NCBI GenBank assembly: GCA_034509425.1
Contig: JAVTVJ010000559.1
Coordinates: 1 to 64,000 of the forward strand
From: Eopsaltria australis
Taxonomy: Eukaryota; Chordata; Aves; Passeriformes; Petroicidae
Reading direction: 5' to 3'
DNA: 64,000 bases
Shown: piece by piece, positions 31,384 to 42,807 of the stretch
Layout of the letters: each line of letters opens with the position of its first letter
How positions within the stretch are numbered: the first letter of the stretch is position 1
Notes under the pieces: model-generated
Database searches by the model: none
Seen by the model: only the letters and a program-made list of their open reading frames with translations
What the model was told of the DNA's origin: nothing
Position numbers and translations under genes: made by a program

Positions 31384-32552
31384 CTAGGCGCGACCCTCCC
31401 GCCTCTGCGCTAAGGGCCTGCGTCTGGCAGGGGCTATCATTTCACCTCTTTTGTCTCCCATGGCAGTGACTATTTCTGCTATAAATGTCTGCATTCCCAC
31501 CGGCACTCGGCTCATCCTTTCTAACATGACCTGAATGGAGGTGTCTGCGGGCAGCGTCTGCCGATTACAATTTTCTAAAACACACTGGCGTAACAGTGCC
31601 CCTCGCCTCCACTGCGGCACCCCAGCTGTGATAGCCGCGGATACCCTGTCATCCTGCAGGGACTCAAAGAGCACTGGAAACGCCGCTTCTCCTCGGCTTA
31701 AAGTTCTAACGTCCTGAGCTAGTTTTTCATCGCCCTCTTCCAAAGCTTTCTGTTCTACCTTCGCCCAGCTAATCCTGCGTCTCCCTTCCCCCGCGCGAAA
31801 CGGAGCAGCGCCCCCGCCTCCACCCAGCGAGGGGGGGGGCGCGAGCGGCGGCTGGCGCGCCGGCGGCTGCTCCTGCCGAGAAGGGACACTGCTTCCTCGC
31901 ACCGGGCGAGAAGGCATAGAATCACCCGGGGTGGGGGGCAAAGCCGGTTGATCGTCCCCCTGTGGTGGTTCGGACGGCGCACAAGGAAGGGGCAGACACC
32001 CCTCCTCCGGCTGCGGCGGCGCGGACGCCGCGGCGGCCGCTTGCTCCGTGCGCGCCGCGGCGGCCGCTTGCTCCGCGGAAGGAGCGCCCGCCTCCGGGGC
32101 CGCGCCGCGATCGGGCGGCGACCCGTGCACCCCCAGAACCACACACTTCCCTACGGCCGGCAAGCTAGGCGTTTCGTTCCCAATGCCGAGCATTCCCGGG
32201 ATAGGGTGCTCCCCTCCCGGGGTCCCCCCGCTCCCTTCAGTGACCCCTTCTAACTTTTCCATGGCTACGGCAGCAACTTTTTCTCAGTCTGGTACCTCTG
32301 CAAACAGGTCGTTACCTCCCTCCAGGGCTTCCCAAGTTTCGCGCATGCTTTGTTGCTGTCTAGAATTCCCTCAAACAACTGATCCCCATATTTCCGCCAT
32401 TCAGGCAGGTCAAAGATCGTATTAGGGTCCCTGAAGCAACCCTTTTCTACTCCTAACGTAACTAATCCTGTCACCTGTTTTAAGGTGTCTTTGCTAACTC
32501 CCCGCTTTTCTAAAAAGCGTGTTAATAAGTCTACGGCTACCTCTTTGTCCAT
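31384..32552 (-). pseudogene. gag: Alpharetrovirus-like gag, frameshifted and shortened
   Basis: The minus-strand start at 32552 gives a 95-codon matrix-like frame (MDKEVAVDLLTRFLEKRGVS) that hits a stop at 32265. The coding sequence continues in another frame from about 32270 to 31384. The change of frame lies at a run of five A on the coding strand. The second part has a long Pro/Ala-rich region (about 32262-31800), then a helical capsid-like region ending at a stop. No zinc knuckle is present, so nucleocapsid and everything downstream are missing. It lies next to the tRNA-Trp primer site and leader. Gag identity rests on position and on the matrix-like start; the capsid part is not confidently matched to a known capsid. 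Confidence 0.65.
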
Positions 32553-32824
32553 CTTCGTCCAGCTGGTTAACCACTTCTAGCTGATCGCAACGGCCTCTGC
32601 GTCCCTCCGCGCCGGCCCCTCCGCGTCTTCCCGCGCCGCGTCTATCCGCTGAATCTGCGATCGCCACGCAGCTTCTCAGAGTGTAGCCGTTTCGGGCGGC
32701 GGACCTTTCTCCCGAGGTCCGAGCTATCGGATCTCCCCTTCGTCGCGCAAAAGGTATAGATCTTAGCTCCCCGGTCGCTGCTACCGGTGCTTTCCCGATC
32801 CCGCCGGTCCGGTCCCGCGCGTCC

Positions 32825-32842
32825 CGCACGTCGGGGTCACCA
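32825..32842 (-). other. Primer-binding site for tRNA-Trp
   Basis: The plus strand reads CACGTCGGGGTCACCA, the last 16 bases of tRNA-Trp, 2 bp from the LTR at 32845. tRNA-Trp is the primer of avian leukosis and sarcoma viruses. Confidence 0.9.
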
Positions 32843-32844
32843 TT

Positions 32845-33209
32845 TGTCGGCGAGAGGAGCAAGACGACGATCCAATGTGGTTCATAAATCAAGCTCGTTT
32901 ATTGTCAGACAGTGCACATACTTATACTACCTTACGTGCTCAAAATATTATTCACTTACAGAAGTTTCACACGGGATCTTTCTCTAATCTAATTAAAACA
33001 CAGACTGGTCTCAGAAGGCAATAACATCAACAGTTTCTTCTGCCAAGCTAATCTCTAGACACCTGCACCTTGTTTACAGCTCTCATGTCTCCCTTTCCCA
33101 CAGTTGTTTTGAGAACAGCCTTGAGCAGAGGCCTAACACTTATCTATGGAGTCTGGATTGCTCACTTATACCTTATGTCTGTGCAGCCAGAAATGGCCAT
33201 TTCCCAACA
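32845..33209 (-). repeat. 5' LTR of the alpharetrovirus-like provirus
   Basis: 365 bp. Differs from the 3' LTR by about three substitutions and a 1-bp length change. Confidence 0.9.
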
Positions 33210-33629
33210 GTACTGTAATTAGAGAAAAGTCCCATGTGAAACTTCTGTATGAGAACAAACACTGTGTGTATGGTAGAAGAAAAACTTATCACGTAGTTTT
33301 ATTTTTGGCGCGCTGTAAGGTATAAGTATGCTCACTGTCGGACAATAAACGGCTTCACTTTCGATCATATTGATCTGGCATGATGTCCCATCATTTTCCC
33401 CGCACACATCTATGACTCCAAGAGGACTGCAGTCACCATTTAATCGGACTGAACCCAACACTCTGACCAACAGGTGGTCAGGTTGCATTTTGACTCTGTC
33501 AATGCTTTTGTACTATTGTATTTCTTTTAATATTCCTATTAAATCGTAGTCCTGACTTGGAGTCTCTCACTGGTTTCCTTTCAAACAGTTTCATAAAATT
33601 AATTTGATATATATATATTTTTAAACACC

Positions 33630-34196
33630 TGTCATGGGTTGACCCTGGCTAGGTGCCACGTGCCCAGTCAGTCACTCTATCACTCCTTTTCCCACTGGGA
33701 GAGAGGAGAGAATAATAGGGAGAAAAGACTAGCAGGGTAAGATAAGGCAGTTTATTACAGCAAAAAAGAAAGAAACGAGGAGATCTGCACACGCAAGAGC
33801 CAAAGAGAAAAAAACAATCAGTCTCTACTTCCCATCACCAGCGATGTCCGGACACTTTCTGGGAAGCAGGGCTCCAGCACACGTAATGGTTGCTCCAGAA
33901 GGCAAACACGGAAGACTCATGAATGTCCTCCATTCCTCCTCTCTTCCTTCCCTTATATATCTGAGCTGACGTCATATAGTATGGAATATCCCTTTGGCTG
34001 ACTGGGGTCAGCTGGCCTGCTCGTGCCTCCTCCCAGGATCTTGCCCACCCCCATCCCCTTCAATGAGGGAAGGAATGTCAAAGGGACAACAATGCTTGAC
34101 AGTAGCCAAAACACTGCTCTGTTATCAACGCCAGCTACCAATGCAAAGCACAGCACTGTAAGGGCTGTGAGCTTTACCCCAGTCAGACCCAACACA
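33630..34196 (-). repeat. 3' LTR of the ERVL-like provirus
   Basis: Plus-strand start TGTCATGGGTTGACC, end CAGACCCAACACA. A purine tract (AAGGGGTGGAGAT on the minus strand) abuts it at 34197-34210. Confidence 0.88.
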
Positions 34197-34550
34197 ATCT
34201 CCACCCCTTATTCCATACCATTTGCATCACGCTCAGATCCCATATAATCTATATATTCTCATTACTAGAATCCTTTCTTACCCACATGTCCAATTTAAGC
34301 TACATCTTTCAACCATCCCTATGACATTAACAACTATCTCCCATGCATTCACATTCCTCCAGGTGGTCTCCATTCCAGCAGGATGTGGGGTCAGGACAGG
34401 AGGAATAGTAAACTTGATGGTCGAGCACTGACACCATCCCTGATCATTAACGCCTTTTTTTTACTCCTCGCCGAAATTCGCTCTTTGTCACCTCATGTCC
34501 CTTCTGCTACTTTACCTCCTGCAACATACAACTTCCAACATACATTATTC

Positions 34551-36700
34551 TTACCCCAAGGTTAAATTGCCGTAAGGTACACACGGGGTCTCACCATCCT
34601 TCCGCATTACCCACCAAGTGCACTCAGGTCCTTGGGCAAAGACAGTCCCACGAATGTGTTTGCCCTTCCCCATGGGGGAAGCAACCCACACTGACTTCCC
34701 CAGCCACTTTGCTCTGTGTAGTGCAGGAACCTTGTCTCCCTCCACAGTGTCTAAGGGTTTAGTTTGGGCGGGACCAGGGCGGTTAACAGATCCCCTAGTA
34801 CTGACTAGCCAAGTGGCTTCTGCCAAATTCACATCCCAATGCTTCCATGTCCCATTACCTAGTGCCCGTAGCATAGTTTTTAACAGTCCATTATATCTTT
34901 CAATCTTCCCAGAGGCCTGTGGGTGATAAGGAATATGATATATCCACTTAATGCCATGCCTCTTTGCCCAGGAGTTAATAAGATTATTTTGAAAATGAGT
35001 CCCATTGTCTGGCTCAATTCCATCTGGGGCACCATGTCGCCACAAAATGTGTCTTTCAAGACCTGAAATTGTGTTCCGAGCAGTGGCGTGGTTTACTGGG
35101 TATGTTTCCAGCCAGCCAGTTGTGGCCTCCACCATGGTGAGGATGTAACTCTTGCCTTGGCGTGTCCGTGGCAATGGCCCAATGTAATCAGTTTGCCAGG
35201 CTTCACCGTACTGGAACCCCAGCCACCGCCCTCCACTCCAAAGAGGCTTCACTCGTGTGGCTCACTTGATGGCAGTGCATGTTTCACACTGATGAATAAC
35301 CTGTGTGATGGCCTCCATGGTCAGGTCCACCCCTCAGTCACGAGCCCATCTGTATGTTGCATCCCTTCCAAGATGCCCTGATGTTTTGTGGGCCCATCGG
35401 GCTATAAATAACTCACCCTTTCTCTTCCAATCTAGGTCCACCTGAGCTATTCCAATTTTGGTGGCCTTATCTACCCGTTCGTTGTTTTGATGCTCCTCCG
35501 TGGCACAACTTCTGGGCACATGGGCATCTACATGGCGTACTTTCACAGTCATGTTTTCTATCCGTGCCGCAATGTCCTGCCATAATGCAGCAGCCCAGAT
35601 GGGTTTTCCCCTGCGCTGCCAGTTGGTTTTCTTCCACTGCTGCAGCCATCCCCATAGGGCATTAGCCACCATCCAGGAGTCGGTATAGAGTATGGGCCAC
35701 TTTTCTCTCTCAGCAATCTCTAGGGCTCGTTGGATGGCTTTCACCTCTGCAAACTGGCTTGATTCACCTTCCCCTTCAGCAGACTCAATGACTTGTTGTG
35801 TGGGATTCCACACAGCAGCTTTCCACCTCTGATGGTTTCCTATCACTTGGCAGGATCCATCAGTAAATAAAGCATATTTTCTTTCCTTTTCTGGTAACTC
35901 GTTATGTGGTGGTACTTCTTGGGCATGAGTCACCTTCTCAGACAGTGCTCCAAAATCTCTGGCTTTTGGCCAACTCAAAATCTCTTCTGGGATTCCTGGG
36001 AAGTTGGGTTTTCCCATTTGGGCTCGTTGTGTAATTAAGGCCACCCACTTACTCCGTGTAGCACTGGTTGCATGATGCATGGAGGGAATGTTTCCTTTGA
36101 ACATCCAGTGTAGGACAGGCAATCGTGGTGCCAAGAGGAGACATGCTTCTGTCCCAACAACTTCTGAGGCAGCTCGAACCCCCTCATAAGCAGCTAGTAT
36201 TTCTTTTTCAGTTGGAGTGTAGTGGGCTTCTGATCCTCGATAGCTCCTGCTCCAGAATCCTAATGGCTGACCTTGGGTTTCTCCTGGGGTCCTCTGCCAG
36301 AGGCTCCAGGTGAGGCCCTGCTCCCCGCCTGCAGTGTAGAGTATATTTTGCACATCTGGTCCTGTCCGAACAGGCCCAAGAGCTACCGCATGATCTATTT
36401 CCTGTTTGATTTGCTCAAAGGCCTGTTTCTGCTCAGGGCCCCACTTGAAGTCATTCTTCTTCCGGGTCACTCGATAGAGGGGGCCCACAAGTTGACTATA
36501 GCCTGGAATGTGCATTCTCCAGAATCCCACAAGGCCCAGGAAAGCTTGTGTTTCTTTCTTATCAACTGGTGGAGTCATATTGGCAATTTTGTCAATCACC
36601 TCTGTAGGCACATGATGCTGCTCATCCTGCCATTTGATTCCCAGGAACTTGATCTCCTGTGCAGGTGCCTTCCCTCTGACTGGGATTGGAGAGGAGCGAT
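34551..36700 (-). pseudogene. pol: ERVL-like pol: RT tail, RNase H, integrase
   Basis: The minus-strand frame 36611-35334 starts in the RT connection (KKETQAFLGLVGFWR). It contains RNase H (FTDGSCQV, a QFAEVKAIQRAL block and YTDSWMVANALWG) and ends in the integrase zinc region (HKTSGHLGRDATYRWARD). Two stop codons near 35335 and 35257 separate it from frame 35252-34551. That frame holds the integrase core: TDYIGPLPRT, a DNGTHF block and GKIERYNGLL, giving the D,D-35-E arrangement, followed by the C-terminal domain. Upstream of 36611 only a short KFLGIKWQDE-like piece of RT survives before sequence jumps to gag near 36710. The RT active site and protease are therefore deleted. It cannot support its own transposition. 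Confidence 0.85.
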
Positions 36701-36714
36701 CTCTTGGGCTGCCC

Positions 36715-38105
36715 TTAGAAGTTGGGGCAGTGGCTCGCAGGGATGTGGGAGCACCCAGTTTCTTCTACATTTCGGAGCCAGGAGGACGCCACCTCTACAG
36801 TTGGTGTATCCATTTGCAGGTAATAGGGTGCTACCAAGCCGCTGGAATATGAACCTGGGGCGCCTTGAACCACCTTCCTCCACATGGTGAGCGTACAAGG
36901 GACATCCTCTGGATCTTTGGGGACGCTATCATCCTTTAGATCACTATAGACAATTACCAGCACTGCTAATTCTCTCAAGTACTGGATACATTCATCCACA
37001 TTGGTCCACTTCCCTGGGGACTTTACAAGATCTCCCTTAAAACGATATCTTGCCTTCACACTTGAGAGAAGCCATCTCCAGAGGCTACAAGTTGCTCCTT
37101 CCTTTGCAAGTCCTCTTTCAATTTCCCGATCCTTAGCAAGGGATCCAAGCTGTTGGGTTTCATGGCCTTCTTACTGCTCACTATCAGCCCCGTTGCCCCA
37201 GCATTGCAGCAGCCATGCAGGGATCATCTCACCTGACTGGCAGCTGTAATCCTTTCGCAAGTCTCGAAGTTCGGATGGGGTCAGGGACCAAATACCTTCA
37301 GTCTCCTGTTTAATCTGCCTCACTCCCTTCGATTCCTTTGCTGAGGGACCTGCCTCTTGATCTGGCCCCACCTCTTCTTCTTCCTCTTCTTCATCCCCTT
37401 CTTCTTCTTCCCTTACTAATCGGTGGCTTGGGCCTGAAACTTGCCTTGTCCATTTTTTTTTGTTTTCACTACTGGGGCAATTACTGTAGTTGCTGTGATT
37501 TGGTTCCTATCTCAGCCATAGTTGTTGTGGTTTGTGTCCCTGCCTCAGCCATAGTTGTAATTTGCGTCTCTGTCTCAGCTATAGTGTCTTCAGACACTGT
37601 TTGAGTTCCTGCCTCAAACACAGCCCTCTGAGAATATTGAACAGAGGCCCGGTAGGCCCAGGCCAGCCCCCAGTAAAGGGCGAGAAGCTGCTCGCATTCC
37701 TGGGAGTAAACGAGGCACCCTTCTGTCAGTCTACGGGCCAGTTTGTTAGGGTTATTTACCTCTTTGGGAGTAAACTCCCAGGCAATGGGAGGTGATAACC
37801 GCCCTAGGAACCTGCCCAAATCCCTCCATACACCTTTCCACCCAGGAACTGGGTTCCTCAGGGCAGATTTTAACAGCTCCTCACCCAAGGTTCGTTTCCT
37901 TCTGTACCAGGGTGATGAAAGCTTTCATGAATTCCATAAGGCAACAAGAGTGTTGGCTAATATTATTAATAATATCAGAAAGCTTATATAAGGGTTGGCA
38001 GTAATCACGGGAGCCTGCAGTAAAAGATCATCCATACTCATATTCACCCAGGGCAGAGAGAAGGAGTTATATTCATTCACAGTCATTGTTTGTTTCAACA
38101 TGTTG
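36715..38105 (-). pseudogene. gag: ERVL-like gag, frameshifted
   Basis: Minus-strand gag in at least four pieces. The start region near 38103 (MTVNEYNSFSLPW) runs for about 70 codons. The frame at 37888-37481 has FLGRLSPPIAWEF and repeated AGTQT-type units. The frame at 37371-37171 follows a glutamate run encoded by the CTT-rich stretch at 37372-37415 and includes TPSELRDLRKDYS. The frame at 37059-36715 has SPGKWTNVDECIQYLRELAV and VPKDPEDVPCTLTMWRKVV. These match the capsid part of the group as I know it. Frameshifts lie between each piece. The 3' end of gag is cut by the deletion that removed protease and RT. Confidence 0.8.
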
Positions 38106-38248
38106 CCAAACTTAGTAAAACAAAGATAAGCAGTGTGGCAGCAGAAGGCCGTATGCCATGTAGGAGCTTACTACTTGAGAGCTGCTATTGATAATTACTA
38201 GAGCATGCAATATATATATGTATTTATATATAAAACTGCCTTTATCTC

Positions 38249-38267
38249 GCCCCATGTTTGGGTGCCA
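38249..38267 (-). other. Primer-binding site, tRNA-Lys(1,2) type
   Basis: The minus strand reads TGGCACCCAAACATGGGGC, close to the tRNA-Lys(1,2) primer site with one insertion and two changes, 8 bp from the LTR. Confidence 0.75.
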
Positions 38268-38275
38268 AAAGAGAC

Positions 38276-39433
38276 TGTCGTGGGTTGACTCTGGCTGGGT
38301 GCCAGGTGCCCACTCAGTCACTCTATCACTCCCCACTGGGAGAGGGGAGGGAATAATATGGAGGAAATTCAGCAGGGTAAGATAAGTGTTGTGGTGGTTC
38401 CAAGTCCCCAGAAAACCCTTTTCCCCCCACTAGGAAGCCCAGGGCTGGGGACTCCCCTGAGGCAGAGCCCGGGGTGGTTTGCCCTGTAGATGGGCCGGGC
38501 ATCCCAGGGGCTGGCTACACTCTTCTCAGCTGCCACTCTTCTTTCTTATCACCTTTAGGCTCCAGAACTCAGTACTTGATCGTATTATCCCCTGCCAGTC
38601 TCCTCTTCTCCTCCCCCTTCCTTTCCCAGTTGGTTCCTGTCCCCAACCCCTCCATAGTTCCTACCCCAAGCCCATCAGTGATTGGTTTGTAATCCCTCAA
38701 TAAAAGTCTGATGCAGAAGGTGCCCCAGGTCTTTCACCTGGGTGCCCAGAGAGCTAGCAACACGGTGTCTCTATTATCCCGGGTGAAAGAACCCTCCCAT
38801 GATACTCCGGCTCTTCGGTTACAGTGACCACCGAAAAGGGAGGACGCAGCCTGCGGTAAGGGGCATGAGACCCGACAGCAGGGAACCCGCTCAGGTCGGG
38901 GACACTGGCTGTAAACGCTGTAGGGCTGCTGTCCGAGACCCTTGTGGGCGGCTGGCCGGCCCAAGCCAACGGCCACAGATAAGGCAGTTTATTACAGCAG
39001 AAAGAAGAAAACAAGTGGGGATCTGTGCATGCAAGAGCTAAAGAGGAAAAACTATCAGTCTCTACTTCCCTTCAGCAGCGATGTCCTGACACTTTCTGGG
39101 TAGCAGGGCTTCAGCACACATAATGGTTGCTCAGGAAGGCAAACATGGAAGACTCCTGAGTGCCTCCCCCTCCTCCTCTCTTCCTTCCCTTATATATCTG
39201 AGCTGACATCATATGGTATGGAATATCCCTTTGACTGACTGGGGTCAGCTGGCCTGCTCATGTCCCTTCCCAGGATCTTGCGCACCCTCATCCTCTTTGG
39301 TGGGGGAAGGAATGTCAGAGGGACAGCACAGCTTGGCAGTAGCCAAAACACTGGTCTGTTATCAATGCCAGCTACCAATGCAAAGCACAGCACTGTAAGG
39401 GCTGTGAGCTTTACCCCAGTCAGACCCAATACA
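38276..39433 (-). repeat. 5' LTR of the ERVL-like provirus, with nested solo LTR
   Basis: Plus-strand start TGTCGTGGGTTGACT, end CAGACCCAATACA. It is interrupted by the element at 38397-38977. Confidence 0.87.
38397..38977 (+). mobile_element. Solo LTR with 6-bp duplication (581 bp)
   Basis: It starts TGTTGTGGTGGTTCC and ends CAACGGCCACA, flanked by a perfect gataag (38391-38396, 38978-38983). It has CTCAATAAAAGTC as its poly(A) hexamer context. The 6-bp duplication points to an alpha/beta-type (ERVK-like) element. Confidence 0.9.
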
Positions 39434-40222
39434 GGGTACAAGACAATTGTCGCAGGTTGCTGTATGTGAGGACGATTAATGTGTTTCAGATGAAGAAAGA
39501 ATAGTTTTAAATATTATTAACTTGAATCACTGAAGAATATGGAACAGAAAGTAGATAAGACAATCAGAGGTAGATAATATTGCAATTCTTGCTATTGAAC
39601 GATTTGTTGGTGATTTATGTAGTTAAAATTGAGTAGAAAAATATAACAGAATTTAGTGGGCACTTACACAGAGAGGTGACAAAACCAGAAAACTGGAGTC
39701 AAAGTGCTATTATCAAAGTTGTCTTACAGGAAGATACTAAGACATGTGGTGGAGTCTTGTTAGTAAGACTTTTTGAAGAACAAGGGAGACATGTATAAAA
39801 AAAGATTGAGAAGGCAGAACCAGATAATATTGTGTTTAAGAAGATTAGAAATGAATCTGTTTTACATGGAAAGTTGAAAGGTAAGGATGAATTTCCTTTT
39901 TCATGTGTTACTTAACTGGTTTTGGTTTGTTTGGGTTTTTTGGTTGGTTTGGTTTTGGTTTTTTTCCCTGAGAGATGACTTGCAGAAATTTATATAGCTC
40001 TATCCTTTTCTGCCAAATCTTGTACTTGCTTATATAAAATATTCTTTTGTTGCAGATTTGCTAAGTATAGAAAAACAATCTCGAAAATGTTATCCGGACT
40101 CTTTCGAATGCATGGCTTTTTTGTAGCCTCTTATCCATGGGAAGTCATGGTGAGAACAGTGATTCATCATCTCTATGGTGTCCATGAAGATGTTCACTGG
40201 AAATGAGCCCTCTGCCCATCCC
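39434..40222. other. Sequence with no recognised gene
   Basis: No frame or family recognised. It includes a G/T-rich stretch at about 39917-39970. Confidence 0.55.
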
Positions 40223-40951
40223 GGTTATGGATTGAGTGAAAGCGTTAGACAAGCCCTGCCTTAGGTTCCGATTTTTGGCAGCAACTTTATTCAGGTGACC
40301 TGCACCTAAACCTCTCTGGCTCACAAGTTCTTAAGAATGGCAGATCAGGTCTGTTATATAATGAGTTATTTATTGAGTAGACAGGAGGTAACAGACAAAA
40401 GGCCTTAAACAGAGTTACTTACTACACAGTATAAAAATAAAAGATCTACTTGTAGATTGCATAAAACAGTGCATAACATAAAGGTACCTATATGATAGCT
40501 AGCAAAGAAATAGTATAGATTAGGAGTCAATGTAATTTACCACCAAATTGATGATGGGGTACTCAGATTCCTTTCACTCAACTCTCGAGAGTAATTCAGG
40601 GCCAGTGTCTCAATCCTTGAGGAGAGATCCCCACACATTTCCAGGGAATGTGCAAAATATTTCTGTTTTGTGAAAGTTTGGTGTAGCTTTTATGGTTTGT
40701 AAAGTGAAGTGTCTGTTAGTCATAAACTCAAGCTTATCGTCCTTCAATCTGCTCTCATGGCAAGATGTTTATTTTCAGCTGGGAATGCCACCTCCTTGGC
40801 ACGAGTAGTAACTCACTACCAGACAGATGCCTCGCTTGAGATATTTCACCAATTAGCAAATTCATGTGAGTGGGAAGATGCCCTGAGCTATTGCACCAGC
40901 TGATAGGCAGAACAGGTAAGCTCTCCTGTGGTAGGGGAATGTCCCGCCACA
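40223..40951 (-). mobile_element. Family-G LTR, probably a 3' LTR
   Basis: On the minus strand it starts TGTGGCGGGACATTCC and has CAATAAATAACTC as the poly(A) hexamer. It aligns with copies at 42417-44115 and 43040-43670. A purine tract, AAGAAGTGGGGGAA (40952-40966, minus strand), follows on the right, so this is a 3' LTR with some interior attached. Its left end is changed from the usual TG. Confidence 0.7.
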
Positions 40952-41160
40952 TTCCCCCACTTCTTAAATATATTATCCCAGAGGTGCTACCATCATTGCT
41001 GATGGCCTCAGCCTTAGCCAGCAGCAGGTCTGTCTTGGAGCTGGCTGGCTTTAGCTCTATTGGACATAGGGAAAGCTTCCAGCAGCTTCTTACAGAAGCT
41101 ACCCCTGTAGCTTCCCCCCGCTACCAAAACCTTGCCATGCAAACCTCATAAAACTTCAAT
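40952..41160 (-). other. Family-G interior remnant with purine tract
   Basis: It begins with the purine tract against the LTR. The rest (CAGCTTCTTACAGAAGCTACC on the plus strand) is the 3' end of an ERV interior with no open frame left. Confidence 0.5.
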
Positions 41161-42411
41161 TTTAGCACAGCTTCATAATGGATTTTTTTTCTTACTGAAA
41201 CTTAGCAAGTCACTACTTAATGTAGGCGCTAACTAAATAACTTTGTATTTATAACAGGTTATTCTGAGCAGTGATATCATCATCCTGATAATCACGTGCT
41301 GTATGGCAATCCTTTATATATATTGACAGTTTCAGAACCTGAATCAGCTTGGGTCAAAATACATTTTTAAATTTTTATTTATTTGCTGTGTGCATTTTAA
41401 TTGTATTGTAAAATATAAAATGATAATAAATAAAAGAGTTTTAACACTTATGTACAGAACGGGATTATTTTAATTTTTTGCTAGATAGCAGAGTGTCCTG
41501 CATAGATTCTCAATTCCTTTTTAAGAGAGATTTTGTAGGATTATATAAACATTGGAAATATGGTTATTAAAACAATTGTTTATTGTGTGGAACGCTAAAA
41601 ATATAGAGCTGTTTAAGCCTGCTTTCCTTTTTGCTGGTAATTGATAAGATTTGTGGCTTTTATTTCTCACAGTCTTGCTTTGCATGCAGAATAAATTTTA
41701 AATTTAAATATCTGTATAAAAATAGCATAGCATCATCATTGGTTTATATCACAACTGTTTATACACTCTGAGAGATGAGAACTGACATTTGTTTGCTTCA
41801 GAATTGATCTAAAGGCATAGTGTTTTGTTCTTCCTTTTGTCTTCTTTTCTTTATCTACCAACATATACAAAAAGAATTTTCCAATTTAATTTTTTAAAAG
41901 GTATTGCTGACCTCTTCACAATTTTCTCAAGTTTTGTTTTTACTTCAGTGGTAATTCACTTCTTCAATAAAGCATTGACAGGTTCAAAGTAAGTAATGAA
42001 TTGTTTTTCTGGATTTCTTGCTCAAATTTTTTTCCTGTACAATAAACCTAGATTTTTACTCTTAACATATGCCTCTCTTATTTTTTGGTTTTTTTTTCAG
42101 TTAAGTTTTACCGTTCTTCCTGATTCTGATTGATCTTTTGGGAGCAAGTGCATTAGCTAAATTTGTGCTCAGTTCCAACTCACAGGTCAGGGTTTGGTTT
42201 TGGTTTTTTTTTTGTTTGTCTGATTTTTGCAATGGGGCTTTTGAATTTATTATTCAAAGATGAATAATCCAGGTGGAGAGACAGGTGAAGACTATATTGG
42301 GGATATATAAAAAGGATCAGATTTAATTAATGTTCTATATTCTACATTGTCTTTTATTCAGATCAGTGTTCAAGTGAATAATGACGTTGTAAAATTAGTG
42401 TGCATAATCAT
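41161..42411. other. AT-rich segment with no recognised feature
   Basis: Low-GC sequence with poly-T runs. No coding frame or repeat recognised. Confidence 0.6.
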
Positions 42412-42807
42412 GCAATTGTGACAGGATAAGTGGGAGCTTCAGACAAGCCCTGCCTTAGCCTCACATTTTGGCAACAGTTTGAATTCAAGAAATCACTCTG
42501 GCCTACAAGTTCTAAGGATGGCAGATCAGGTCTATTTATAAAAATTAATTATTTATCAAACAGACAGGAGATAACAGGCAAAAGATCTTAATCAGAGTTA
42601 CTGCACAGTATAAAACTAAAAAGAACTACTAGTACATTACAGCAAAACATAAACCAGTGCATGACATCAAGGTACATATATTAAAGCTAGCAAAAGAAAT
42701 AGTATTGATTAGGAGTCAAATGTAACTTACCACCAAAATAACAATAATTTACACAGATTCCTTTCACTTAACCTCCAGGAGAGCAACCGCAAAGCAGGCA
42801 TCTCTAC

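Larger units (their letters stand above)
26266..33209 (-). mobile_element. Alpharetrovirus-like provirus, family F, without pol
   Basis: Minus-strand provirus flanked by a perfect 6-bp gtactg (26260-26265, 33210-33215). It has 364/365-bp LTRs about 1% different, a tRNA-Trp primer site as in avian leukosis viruses, gag at 32552-31384, env at 28191-27094 and a purine tract at 26630-26648. No RT, RNase H or integrase motif appears between gag and env. That interval (28192-31383) is AT-rich and GC-rich sequence I cannot assign. The young LTRs show this deleted or rearranged form inserted recently. Confidence 0.88.
26055..33404 (+). mobile_element. Solo LTR of the alpharetrovirus-like family F, split by a provirus of the same family
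   Basis: It starts TGTGGAGAATAAC and ends TTTTCCCCGCA, flanked by a perfect 6-bp cacatc (26049-26054, 33405-33410). Without the provirus it is about 400 bp. It matches the provirus LTRs read in the opposite direction, including GTATAAGTGAGCAATCCAG and GACAATAAACG. The 6-bp duplication fits alpha/beta-type integration. Confidence 0.85.
25689..33587 (+). mobile_element. Family-E solo LTR, split by alpharetrovirus-like elements
   Basis: It starts TGTCTTAGGTTACAATG and ends CCTTTCAAACA, flanked by a perfect gtttc (25684-25688, 33588-33592). Arms 25689-26054 and 33411-33587 align to the uninterrupted minus-strand copy at 60792-61387. The middle is the alpharetrovirus-like LTR and provirus. Confidence 0.88.
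33630..39433 (-). mobile_element. ERVL-like provirus with internal deletion
   Basis: Minus-strand provirus with LTRs at 33630-34196 and 38276-39433 (568 bp once a nested LTR is removed), a tRNA-Lys-type primer site, broken gag, and pol missing protease and most of RT. No env, as usual for this group. The LTRs differ by roughly 10%, so it is old. I found no matching duplication at the two outer ends (acacc versus gggta), which suggests decay or recombination. Confidence 0.85.

Noticed and set aside
31948..32253. Arg-rich plus-strand ORF opposite gag
   Set aside because: It is the antisense of the Pro/Ala-rich gag region; its Arg richness follows from that.
32825..32842. Apparent tRNA-Trp gene end
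   Set aside because: Only the 3' end is present and it abuts an LTR; it is a primer-binding site.
33630..39433. Target duplication for the ERVL-like provirus
   Set aside because: Flanks acacc and gggta do not match, so none is claimed.
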